From Spirochaetaceae bacterium (GTDB taxonomy: Bacteria; Spirochaetota; Spirochaetia; SZUA-6; Bin103), in contig JAPPKD010000141.1 of NCBI GenBank assembly GCA_028820215.1, forward strand, positions 1-47,689: a stretch of DNA of 47,689 bases. The letters run 5' to 3'. Each line of letters starts with the position of its first letter. Positions within the stretch are counted from its first letter, which is position 1. This document shows, in pieces, positions 22,925 through 31,407 of this stretch. The notes beneath the pieces were generated by a model, which was not told the origin of the DNA, did no database searches, and was given only the letters and a program-made list of their open reading frames with translations. The translations under genes and the position numbers were made by a program.

Positions 22925-25828
22925 ATGTGGCGCAAGCTCGCGGCCGTGCCGCCCGTCGGTTGGATGACGGGCGCACGGCGGGTGCCGATCGTCGGTGGCG
23001 TCCGCGCTGCCCTGGCGACGGCAGCGGGCAAGCGCCGCGTCATCGGGGTGGTCCTGCTGCTGGCCATCCTGCTGCCCTTCGCCGCGTTCAACCGCCTGCC
23101 CAAGCTCGACACCGTGCGCGCCGACCTGCAGGCGGCGCTGGCTCCGACGGCGGAGTGCTTCCAGGGCTTCTGCGTGGAGGCGGAGCCGCAGTCGGGCTTC
23201 CTCACCCGCTGGTGGCGCTTCTCCCTCACCTATCTGCAGCTCGTCGCCATCGGCATGGCGTTCGCGTTCCTGGCCGGCGGCATCGCCGAGGCGTTCCTGG
23301 CACCACCCGGAGCTACGCGCCGGCAGGCCTCCGGTCCCGTGGGGCGCATCCTCAAGGGGCTGGGCCTGGGGCCGGTCGTGAACCTCTGCTCGGCCTGCAT
23401 CGTCCCGGTGTCCAGCGCCGTCCGCCGACGCGGGCTGGGGATCGAGGGAGCCCTGGCGCTCGTGCACGGCTCGGCAACCCTCAACGTACCGTCGCTGCTG
23501 ATGATCGCCGCCGTGTTCTCGCCGCTGCTGGGCGCCAGCCGCGTGCTGCTGGGGCTGGCCGCCGCCTTTCTGCTCGGCCCGCTGGTGGTACGGGTGGCGG
23601 GCCACTCCACGGAGCCGGAAGCCTGTGACCTGAGCCTGCCGGACGCAGCCGAGCCGAACCTGGGCTGGGCCGGGGAGTTACGTGAAGGGCTGCCGCGCTG
23701 GGCGCGTGCGACCGGGCGCCTGCTGGTCCGCATGGGGCCGATCATGGTGGTTGCCGGGTTCGCGAGCGGCGCGGCGATTCAGTTCCTGCAGCCGGAAACC
23801 GTCGAGGCCTTCCTGGGCGACAGCGTCACCGGCATCGCCGTCGCGGCCACGCTCGGCGTGCTGATCAACGTGCCGCTGCTGTTCGAGATCCCGCTGGTCG
23901 CGTTGCTGCTGCTGCTCGGCGCCGGCAGCGCCCCCGCGGCCACGCTGCTGTTCGCGGCAGCGGCCGGCGGTCCGATTACCTTCTGGGGCCTGACCAGGGC
24001 GCTGCGCTGGCAAGGGATCGGCACCTACGCGCTGGGCACCTGGGCGATCGCGATGGCCGGCGGTCTGGCCGTGCTGGGAGCGAGCCGGCTTCTGCCGCAT
24101 GAGGAGCCGGCGCTGCGCCTATCCGCCGCGGCAGCGATGACACACGTCGAGCGCACCGCCCCGGACCCCGCCACGGTCGGGGACACGCCCATCCGCTTCA
24201 CCGACGTCGCCGCCGCGGCCGGAATCGGTGCCGATCGGTTCTTCGCCAGCTCTACGCACAGCCTGGGCGTGAACTGGATCGACGTGGATGCCGACGGATG
24301 GCCCGACCTGTTCGCGGTGGGAGGCGACCCTGGATACCCGCCGCGGCTGTACCGCAACCTTGGCGATGGCCGCTTCGAGGCGGCGCACCACCTGATTCCC
24401 GAGCTGCCGGCGTACGAAATGTCGGGCTCCGTCTTCGCCGATTACGACAACGACGGCGACCCTGACATCTACATCTACACGGACAACACCCAGTGGGCGC
24501 TGCACGGCGACAATCTCCCCGACGGCCCGCCCAACCTGCTGCTCCGCAACCTGCTGGTCGAGCACGGGGGCCGCGTCCCCGCGCGCCGCCCGTTGTTCGA
24601 GGAAGTGGCAGCCGCCGCCGGGGTCGACGACCTGGCCGCCGCCCCGTACGGGCCGCTGCCCGGCCACCGGTCCAAGGCGGCGTCGTGGCTGGACTACGAC
24701 CGCGACGGCTGCGTGGACCTGTACGTCTCCCACTTGGTGATCAACTCCCCCGGAACGCAGGCCAACCGCGACCGCCTGTTCCGCAACCTCTGTGACGGGA
24801 CCTTCGCCGATGCGACTGCCGACGCCGGCCTGTATCAGGGCATCACCGCCTGGCGGGCCGCCTTCCTGGTGCTCGGCGCCCACCTCGACGGCGACCTGTG
24901 GCCCGACCTGTACGTGGTCAATGTGGCCGGCGACAACGCCAACCGGTCGAGTCACCTGGACCAGATCTTCCGCAACGAGGAGGGCTCGTTCACGCAGGTG
25001 TTCCGCGACTGGTACTGGATCGGCGACGACGCTCAGGCCGGCATGGGCATCGACGTCGCCGACCTCGACGGGAACGGTACCTGGGACCTCTACATCTCCG
25101 ACCTGAAGAGCGGCGGCACGCCCCTGGAGGACGAGCCGTGGGGGAACGTCCTCTACCTCGGCAAGCCGCGCGGCTCGTACGCTGACAACGCGGCGGAGCG
25201 CGCCGGCGTCGCGGGCGACGACTCCTGGGGCGTCAACTTCCTGGACGCCGACCACGACGGCGACGAGGACCTGTTCGTCGCCACCATGGCCGGCTCACGG
25301 ATCGACCTGTTCTATTCCAACGACGGCGACGGCGCGTTCCGGAACGTCGCCCGCCAGGCCGGCGTGCGCGTGCCCGACGGGCGCGGCAGCGCGATCGCCG
25401 ACTACGACCGGGACGGCGACGTCGACGTGGCGGTCGTCAATCAGGCGGGCTCGCTGCAGCTTTTCCGCAACGACACCGAGCTGCTGGGCGGGGCGCTGCA
25501 GCTCGACCTGGTCGGCACGGACAGCAACCGCAGCGCGATCGGCGCCGTGGTCAAGGTGCGCGCGGGCGACTCCGTGCTGATGCGCCAGGTGAAGGGGGGC
25601 TCGAGCGGCCACTCGCAGAACTCGCTCGCCGTCCACGTCGGGCTCGGCGGCGCGACGCAGGCCGACGTCGTCGAGGTCTTCTGGCCGGCCGGCGGAGTCG
25701 TGCGCTGGCACGGCCAGCCGGCGGGGCAGCGCCTGCGCCTGGTGGAGGGCTCGGCCTGCTCAGGCGTCCCCCCCGCAAGCCGCTGCCAGGAGACAGCCGC
25801 GGAGCGGCCCCGGCCCGCGGAGAGCTGA
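22925..25828 (+). CDS. Permease (DUF318/ArsP-like) fused to seven FG-GAP/VCBS repeats and an UnbV domain
   Basis: 967 residues. Residues about 37-420 are multi-pass membrane and match the permease family COG0701: 'LGPVVNLCSACIVPVSSAVR' (cysteines near residues 155-158), 'GIEGALALVHGSATLNVPSL', 'MGPIMVVAGFASGAAIQF', 'GVLINVPLLFEIPLV'. From about residue 430 there are seven calcium-binding-type repeats (DVDADGWPD, DYDNDGDPD, DYDRDGCVD, HLDGDLWPD, DLDGNGTWD, DADHDGDED, DYDRDGDVD) between about 453 and 835, enough for one beta-propeller. Residues about 860-935 form an ASPIC/UnbV domain ('AIGAVVKVRAGDSVLMRQVK', 'GHSQNSLAVHVGLGG'). The propeller should lie outside the membrane. COG0701 members move metalloid or organo-arsenic compounds; the fused cargo-binding role is inferred. 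It stands alone, divergent from the TA pair. Confidence 0.88.
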   Translation: MWRKLAAVPPVGWMTGARRVPIVGGVRAALATAAGKRRVIGVVLLLAILLPFAAFNRLPKLDTVRADLQAALAPTAECFQGFCVEAEPQSGFLTRWWRFSLTYLQLVAIGMAFAFLAGGIAEAFLAPPGATRRQASGPVGRILKGLGLGPVVNLCSACIVPVSSAVRRRGLGIEGALALVHGSATLNVPSLLMIAAVFSPLLGASRVLLGLAAAFLLGPLVVRVAGHSTEPEACDLSLPDAAEPNLGWAGELREGLPRWARATGRLLVRMGPIMVVAGFASGAAIQFLQPETVEAFLGDSVTGIAVAATLGVLINVPLLFEIPLVALLLLLGAGSAPAATLLFAAAAGGPITFWGLTRALRWQGIGTYALGTWAIAMAGGLAVLGASRLLPHEEPALRLSAAAAMTHVERTAPDPATVGDTPIRFTDVAAAAGIGADRFFASSTHSLGVNWIDVDADGWPDLFAVGGDPGYPPRLYRNLGDGRFEAAHHLIPELPAYEMSGSVFADYDNDGDPDIYIYTDNTQWALHGDNLPDGPPNLLLRNLLVEHGGRVPARRPLFEEVAAAAGVDDLAAAPYGPLPGHRSKAASWLDYDRDGCVDLYVSHLVINSPGTQANRDRLFRNLCDGTFADATADAGLYQGITAWRAAFLVLGAHLDGDLWPDLYVVNVAGDNANRSSHLDQIFRNEEGSFTQVFRDWYWIGDDAQAGMGIDVADLDGNGTWDLYISDLKSGGTPLEDEPWGNVLYLGKPRGSYADNAAERAGVAGDDSWGVNFLDADHDGDEDLFVATMAGSRIDLFYSNDGDGAFRNVARQAGVRVPDGRGSAIADYDRDGDVDVAVVNQAGSLQLFRNDTELLGGALQLDLVGTDSNRSAIGAVVKVRAGDSVLMRQVKGGSSGHSQNSLAVHVGLGGATQADVVEVFWPAGGVVRWHGQPAGQRLRLVEGSACSGVPPASRCQETAAERPRPAES

Positions 25829-25843
25829 TTCGCGATCCGGTAC

Positions 25844-25898
25844 TCAGGCCGAGCAGGATCGCCTCAGGCCGAGTACGATCGGCTTCAGGCCGAATACG
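25844..25898. repeat. Tandem repeat at the 3' end of a propeller hydrolase gene
   Basis: Three imperfect copies of a 20-21-base unit beginning TCAGGCCGAG at 25844, 25864 and 25885. On the minus strand each copy contains the codons Ser/Ala-stop of the hydrolase gene, so two spare stop-codon copies follow the real stop. Consistent with replication slippage. Confidence 0.75.
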
Positions 25899-27441
25899 CG
25901 AACAGCTTCGCCTGGAACATCCGCAGCCGCACCGCGATCTCGTCGCCGGCGGCGCTCAGGTCGGTCCTGCCGCGCCACGACACCGGCCGGTCCAGGTGAT
26001 CGCCTGACAGCAGGTCGCAGTCCGCGAAGCTGAAGCCCGGGATCGCCTCGGCGTCCGGGTGGATCCGCGACGGCACGGTGCGGATCAGCTCCACCTGGAT
26101 GTGGCCGCCCGGCGCGCAACGGTAGTTGAGCCGCAGCGCGTCGCGCCCGCGCTTGACCGTCGGGATGGTGAAGCGCCCCTCCATCTCCGCCTCCACGCCG
26201 CAGAAACGGTGCGGGAGCCAGCGGGCGAGCTGCAGCACGCCCGGGCGGTGCGGGATCTCGGGCTCCGAGGCGCGGTAGTTGTGCAGGCCGACGTGGCCGC
26301 GGTACATGGTCGCCCAGTAGCCGTCCGGCAGCTCGATCAGGCCGCCCCACGGCCGCGCGCCGCCCGAGTCGGGGCTGCCGGCCCCCCCGCACGAGATGAT
26401 CGGACTGCGGTCGGGCCGGAACCAGTGCGTCATGTCGCGGCTGAAGGCGATCTGCGCGTCGTTGTAGTCGCCGACCTGGTGATAGGTCTCCACGAACGCG
26501 CAGTGCAGGCCGGGGTTGCCGGGATAGCGGAAGTACGAGCAGCCGTAGAAGGAGAGATCCGGATCGTCCTGCGGGTCGGGCGCCAGCACCAGCGATGCGG
26601 GCGGCCAGTGCCAGAAGTCGTCCGTCCGCGTCAGCCCGGTGGCGCGCCGGCCCATGCCGCCGACGCGGATGTAGGCGTAGTAGCCGCCGGTCTCCTCGTC
26701 GTACTGGGCGGCGCTGCCGCCGTCGGAGCTCATGTCGCCGACGCGGCCGACCGAGGTCCAGCGAACGCCGTCTGGAGAGGTCCACCCCTCGACCCAGTGG
26801 CGGGACTCGGCGCGTGGCCCGCTGTAGGCGTCCCCCTCGTATTCCTGCCGCCGCCAGCGGTTGTACGCCTCCACGGTGTCCAGCGTCTCGCCGGTGTCCG
26901 GATCGAAGCTGGCGCCAACCTGGCCGATCGCCTTGAAGCGCTCCTCCGGCGTGCCGCGGGGATCCTCGAACGGCGTGCCCGTGGGCGGGTTGGCGATGAT
27001 GTTGTTGGCGCGCGATCCCTGCCACTCGACCTGACCCAGCTCCGGTCGCTGCCAACGGTAGCCGTCAGCGCTTTCGGCATAGCATAGGTGGTGACCGCCG
27101 CCCAGGCCGGGGTTCTTGTCCTCACTGCGGTGCGCGTAGGCGGCGTACAGCATCTTGTAGGTGTCGCCGTCCCGCCAGACGCGCAGCGGCACCATGTTGC
27201 CGCCTCCTTCCCAGCGGTCGTTGGAGATCAGCGCCGGCTCGCTCTTGGCCGCCTGCTCGACACTGATGCGTACGCCGATGGGCGCGTCGTACAGCTCGTA
27301 GCGGCCCTGGCGGTTGACGCCGCGGTTGCCGGGGTGGGTCTGGGACCAGTCGATGAACGGCACCCATTCCTGGGTGGACAGGTCGCGGGCGATCGCCGCC
27401 GCCTCGCCCTGGGCGTAGTCGGGTGTCTGCTGCTTCGCCAT
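25885..27441 (-). CDS. GH32-like beta-propeller protein with C-terminal beta-sandwich (paralogue of 8887-10446)
   Basis: 518 residues. 'VPFIDWSQTHPGNRGVNRQG', 'WRDGDTYKMLYAAYAHRSED', 'LCYAESADGYRWQRPELGQV', 'SRANNIIANP' and 'EDPRGTPEERFKAIGQVG' give the propeller pattern, including the 'NNI...DP...RxKA' element shared with the gene at 8887-10446. Blades continue through 'SPDGVRWTSVGRVGDMSSDG', 'FSRDMTHWFRPDRSPII' and 'LIELPDGYWATMYRG'. Residues about 400-518 are a beta-sandwich ending 'MFQAKLFAYSA'. No signal peptide. The gene is divergent from the dioxygenase at 27554 and carries the 3' tandem repeat. Activity cannot be assigned. Confidence 0.75.
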   Translation of the reverse strand: MAKQQTPDYAQGEAAAIARDLSTQEWVPFIDWSQTHPGNRGVNRQGRYELYDAPIGVRISVEQAAKSEPALISNDRWEGGGNMVPLRVWRDGDTYKMLYAAYAHRSEDKNPGLGGGHHLCYAESADGYRWQRPELGQVEWQGSRANNIIANPPTGTPFEDPRGTPEERFKAIGQVGASFDPDTGETLDTVEAYNRWRRQEYEGDAYSGPRAESRHWVEGWTSPDGVRWTSVGRVGDMSSDGGSAAQYDEETGGYYAYIRVGGMGRRATGLTRTDDFWHWPPASLVLAPDPQDDPDLSFYGCSYFRYPGNPGLHCAFVETYHQVGDYNDAQIAFSRDMTHWFRPDRSPIISCGGAGSPDSGGARPWGGLIELPDGYWATMYRGHVGLHNYRASEPEIPHRPGVLQLARWLPHRFCGVEAEMEGRFTIPTVKRGRDALRLNYRCAPGGHIQVELIRTVPSRIHPDAEAIPGFSFADCDLLSGDHLDRPVSWRGRTDLSAAGDEIAVRLRMFQAKLFAYSA

Positions 27442-27514
27442 GGCCCCCGACTGTGTCGGCTCCGCGTCCGGGCCGCAAGCAAGCCGGCACGCAGCTCGAC
27501 AGGGGTCCCGCGCG

Positions 27515-27543
27515 TTGCGGCGGCGCTACGGACCCGGTAGGCT
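27515..27543 (+). promoter_or_regulatory. Promoter of the dioxygenase gene
   Basis: TTGCGG (27515-27520), a 17-base spacer and TAGGCT (27538-27543), ten bases before ATG 27554. Spacing is ideal for sigma70, and the leader would be only a few bases. Confidence 0.5.
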
Positions 27544-27553
27544 GCACGGAAGG

Positions 27554-28336
27554 ATGGCGCTCTCCTTTGAGGAACTGCGCTTCTTCAAGCGCAACGGGTA
27601 CCTGATCAAGCGCAAGGTGATGGACCCCGGCCTGATGGCGCAGGCGCGCCGCCGCCTGTGGGACGATCCGCCGTCGTCCCTGAAGCCGGACGACCCGCGC
27701 ACCTGGGTCGGACCGCTGCCGGAGGCGGACCATTCGCCCGATCCGGACAACCACCGCAAGGAGTATCGCTGGCAGTACCGGCGCATCGGCTCCGAGCCGT
27801 GGATCATCCGCATGCTGGCCACCGATCCCGCGATCTTCGCCATGGCGGAGCAGATGCTCGGACCCGGCGAGCTGCAGGAGCCCGACCGCATCCGCGGCAT
27901 CTACTGCACGCTGCCGTTCGGCGACCGGCCGCGTCCGCCGGTCGGCTGCCACTGCGACGGCCACGCGTTCCACCTGGGGGTGGTCGGCTACATCGACGAC
28001 GTGGGCCCCGACGGCGGCGGCTTCTGCGTGTGGCCGGGCAGCCACCGGCGCTTCTATCACACGTTCACGACCGGCTACCAGAGTGACACCACACCGGCGC
28101 AGGAAGGGGTGCGGGACGAAGTCAACCGGGACGGCCCCGTCGACTGTCACGGCGAGGCCGGCGACATCGTCTTCTGGCACCACCGGCTGGGCCACATGGC
28201 GGGCCACAACTACACCGGCCGCATCCGCCAGGCCGTCCTCTACGACTACAAGAAGCGGGACCTGGAAGAGGTGCAAGGCCAGCCGCCGTGCGCGGACATG
28301 TGGGAGCACTGGTCGCCCGCGCTCCGCGCAATCTGA
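27554..28336 (+). CDS. Phytanoyl-CoA dioxygenase (PhyH)-family protein
   Basis: 260 residues from ATG 27554; upstream in-frame codons are not homologous-looking. 'LSFEELRFFKRNGYLIKR' is the usual PhyH start. The Fe(II) site is complete: H133-x-D135 ('GCHCDGHAFH'), distal H214 ('HRLGHMAGHNYTGRIR') and the 2-oxoglutarate-binding R225. 'GGGFCVWPGSHRRFYH' is the conserved strand region. The family hydroxylates varied small molecules with oxygen and 2-oxoglutarate; the substrate here is unknown. It is monocistronic, ends at a strong hairpin (28360-28384), and converges with the locus B binding protein. Confidence 0.9.
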   Translation: MALSFEELRFFKRNGYLIKRKVMDPGLMAQARRRLWDDPPSSLKPDDPRTWVGPLPEADHSPDPDNHRKEYRWQYRRIGSEPWIIRMLATDPAIFAMAEQMLGPGELQEPDRIRGIYCTLPFGDRPRPPVGCHCDGHAFHLGVVGYIDDVGPDGGGFCVWPGSHRRFYHTFTTGYQSDTTPAQEGVRDEVNRDGPVDCHGEAGDIVFWHHRLGHMAGHNYTGRIRQAVLYDYKKRDLEEVQGQPPCADMWEHWSPALRAI

Positions 28337-28359
28337 ATCCGAGGCCCCGAACGTGAAGA

Positions 28360-28384
28360 GGCCCCCCCCCGAAAGGGTGGGGCC
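28360..28384. terminator. Strong bidirectional terminator with GAAA tetraloop
   Basis: GG plus nine C's, loop GAAA, then GGGTGGGGCC form a 9-bp GC stem with one mismatch. It lies 24 bases after the dioxygenase stop and just beyond the expected end of the binding-protein gene on the other strand. The nine-C run is prone to length errors. Confidence 0.65.
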
Positions 28385-28391
28385 GCCAGCA

Positions 28392-30301
28392 TCACCTGGC
28401 GCATGACCACCCGGCCCGCCCGGGTAATGCAAGAGGGAGACCCCCGGCGTCGGGGCGGCCGTGCACCAGGCGTTGAAATTGCCCAGCTTGGGGTTCACCA
28501 GGAAGATGCGCGGCGCGAACGCCGTCCAGCCAACCGACCAGACGTCCTCGATCGCGCGGCGCTGCCATTCCTTGTACGCCTCCCCCAGCTCCTCGGGGGT
28601 GGCGGCGGCCTGGATCTGCTTCCACACTTCGTGGTTGTCCTTGATGCGCTGCGGCGGTTCCTCGCCCTCGGCGCCGTCGGTGCGCAGCCACGCCTGCCAT
28701 CCCTTCGCCCACGGGCGGCCGAAGTTCGAGGACGGCGAGGCGCTCGACAGGCGGTCCGGCACCTGGTTGTCCCAGGCGTCGGCGCTCTGCTGCTGCCAGA
28801 TCTCCCACTCGTTGGTAGCCGCGAAGTCTCCGGACTGCTCCCAGCCGACGACGCGGTGGTTGCCCATCAGGCCGATCTTCGGCAGCTCCTCGGCCAGCAA
28901 CTGTCCGGCGATCTCCCACTCGCCGGCGTGCGGCTCGGTGGTGATCAGGAAGGTGATCGGCTTGCCGTCCGGCCCCAGCCGGAACCCGTCGTCATCCTTG
29001 TTGGTCAGGCCGATCTCGTCCAGGAGCTGGTTGGCCGCATCCAGGTCGTTGTTGAGCAGCGGCGTCGACAGCGCTTCGGGCACGAACCACGGATGGTCCG
29101 GCTTGATGATGCCCTGCACCTTCAGGGGCGCCTGGCCGGCGTACAGGATGTCGTTGAGCTTCTGGCGCGGCACGAAGTACGACCACGCCTGCCGGAACCG
29201 CTTGTCCCTGAACAGGCTGCGCTTGAACTCGTCGTCCGTGTCCATGTTGAAGAAGGTCAGGTTCGAGCTGTAGGCGGCGCCGGGACGCGCCACCAGCTCC
29301 ATGCGCACCTTGCCCTCGTCAGCCGCCCGCTTGGCCAGCTCCAGACTGTCCAGCGGCACGGTCGCGACCCAGCTCTGTCCTTGCAGCGCGCGCAGCTTGC
29401 GCGCCTCCGCATCCGCAACCAGGAACACGCGGTTGCCGCGGATATACGGAAGCTGCTGATTGGCCTCGTCGACCGCCCACCAGTACGGATTGGCGATGTA
29501 CTCCGTGGGGTCCGCCGGTGGCGGCTCGTGCACGACGAACGGCGCAAGCTGAGGCGCGTCCGGGTTGGCGTTGATCGTCCTGTCCCGTGACCAGCGCAGC
29601 AACTCCTGCCAGGTCTCGAACGGCGACTCGGCCACGCGGGCCGCCAGGGTGGCCGCGTCGGCGTAGTCGGGGTGGAACTGGCTGAGATACGCCTTGCTCT
29701 GCGCCAGGAAGTTTCGCTCGGCGCGGTCTCCGGTCAGGATCAGGTTGTAGTTCGGGGACGGCTCTGCCAGCGTGACGCGCATGGTGTAATCGTCGATCGC
29801 CTCCGCAACCGATCCCGGAAGGATGCCCTGATGCGGGGCCGCGGCCCCGGTCGCCTCGCGGTACAGATCGTTGAGCTCCAGGTCGTGCCACCAGAACAGC
29901 ACGTCATGGACCGTGAATGGCGATCCATCGGAGAACTTCATGCCCTCGCGGAAGTAGAACGTCCAGACCGTGAAGTCGTCGCTCGACTCGATGCCCTGCA
30001 GCCCGTACGGGTTGTTCTCGCGCGTCAGGGGCAGCGTGTAGTCGGTCGGTCCCTGGATGTTGGCCTGGTCCGGCGAGTCGCCGGTCGACCAGGCGTCGGT
30101 GTAGCGGCCGACCTCGACCATGCGCATGTCGCCGCCGTTCACGTACACGAACGGCTCGTCCGGCAGCCGTTCCTCCACCGGCGGCAGCTCGCCGCGGGCG
30201 ACCTGCTCGGCATGCCAGGGCGCCTCCTTGTATTGTCCGATGGCGGTGCCGCCGACGACGATCAGCAGCCCGGCCACCATCAGTGCTGTGGCTCTTTGCA
30301 C
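28392..30301 (-). CDS. ABC-transporter substrate-binding protein, family 5 (locus B), 3' end uncertain
   Basis: About 635 residues from GTG 30301, set by AAAGGAGG at 30311-30318. Signal peptide 'ALMVAGLLIVVGGTAIGQ', then 'ELPPVEERLPDEPFVYVNGG', 'YFREGMKFSDGSPFTVHDVL', 'ANQLLDEIGLTNKDDDGFRL'. It is the paralogue of 13141-15024. The coding frame has no stop after the last family-like sequence ('KLGNFNAWCTAAPTPG', near 28465) and runs on through the terminator antisense to the dioxygenase gene. The nearest stop is TGA at 28392-28394 in the neighbouring frame, which would need a one-base shift in the CCCGGGCGGG stretch. I therefore end the gene there provisionally. Confidence 0.8.
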
Positions 30302-30397
30302 GATTCTGCTCCTCCTTTCGGATTCGATGTAGCTATGTTGATCCAATCAGATTGGACGCCGGGCGGCAACCCCTGGGCCGCTCCGGATCGGCGCCAC

Positions 30398-31393
30398 TTA
30401 CTCGGCGACCCGTATGCGGGGGTCGAGCACGCCCAGCAGCAGGTCGGAGATCAGCGTACCGATCACGGTCAGCGTCGACAGCAGCATGACGATGGCGCCC
30501 GCCACCTGCGTGTCCTGGTTCATCGCCCCCTGCAGCATCAGCGGGCCGATGGTCGGTATGTTCAGAACCGTGGACACCAGCACCTCGCCGCTCAGCAGCG
30601 CCGGCAGCAGCCAGCCGATGCTGGAGATCCACGGGTTCGCCGCCATGCGGATCGGGTACTTGATCAACAGCCGCGTCTCCGGCACGCCCTTGGCGCGCGC
30701 GGTGGTCACGAAGGGCTGGCGAATCTGGTCCAGCACGTTGGCGCGGATGGTGCGCACGCCGCCACCGATCGACTCGAAGCCCAGGATCACCAGCGGCATC
30801 CAGAGGTGCGCCAGCAGGTCCAGGAACTTTCTCCAACTCCACGGCTCGTCGATCATGTCGGCCGAGAACAGCCCTCCCGGCACGAAGTCGATCAGCTCGA
30901 ACGACAGGTACATCAGCACCAGGGCGAACAGGAAGTTGGGCACCGCCATCATGAAGAAGGCGATGAAGCTGAACACGTTGTCGAACAGCGAGTACTGGCG
31001 GATCGCGGCGCCCACTCCCGCCGGCCAGCTCACGGCCGTGCCGATCAGCATGGTCAGAAAGGCGATCGCCACCGTCGTCAGAATGCGGTCCTGGATCACC
31101 GCGCGCACCGGCAGGTCCCAGTAGAAGGAGTGCCCCCAGCTTCCGCGCAGGAAGTCGCGCGCCCACTTGACGTACCGCACGTGAACCGGCTCGCCGTAGC
31201 CGAAGCGCCGCCGCAGCGCCTCCAGCATCTCGGTCGCGTCGCCGCGGAACTCCTCGCCCATGCGCTCCAGCCGCGACACGTAGGCGCTGGCCATGTCTCC
31301 GGGAGGCAGCTCCACCACCAGGAAGGAGAGCATGGAGATCAGGATCAGCGTCGGGATCATGATCGCGACCCGGCGGATGATGTAACCCAGCAT
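30398..31393 (-). CDS. ABC-transporter permease, DppB/OppB type (locus B)
   Basis: 331 residues from ATG 31393 ('MLGYIIRRVAIMIPTLILIS'). 'ELPPGDMASAYVSRLERMGE', 'GVGAAIRQYSLFDNVFSFIA', the EAA loop 'PFVTTARAKGVPETRLLIKY' and C-terminal 'LLGVLDPRIRVAE' match both DppB copies of locus A. The periplasmic region after residue 45 differs ('RFGYGEPVHVRYVKW'), so the substrate or partner may differ. It starts 14 bases after the DppC stop and is followed by the binding-protein gene after 96 bases. Confidence 0.92.
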   Translation of the reverse strand: MLGYIIRRVAIMIPTLILISMLSFLVVELPPGDMASAYVSRLERMGEEFRGDATEMLEALRRRFGYGEPVHVRYVKWARDFLRGSWGHSFYWDLPVRAVIQDRILTTVAIAFLTMLIGTAVSWPAGVGAAIRQYSLFDNVFSFIAFFMMAVPNFLFALVLMYLSFELIDFVPGGLFSADMIDEPWSWRKFLDLLAHLWMPLVILGFESIGGGVRTIRANVLDQIRQPFVTTARAKGVPETRLLIKYPIRMAANPWISSIGWLLPALLSGEVLVSTVLNIPTIGPLMLQGAMNQDTQVAGAIVMLLSTLTVIGTLISDLLLGVLDPRIRVAE

Positions 31394-31407
31394 GTCCGTC
31401 TCCCGGC

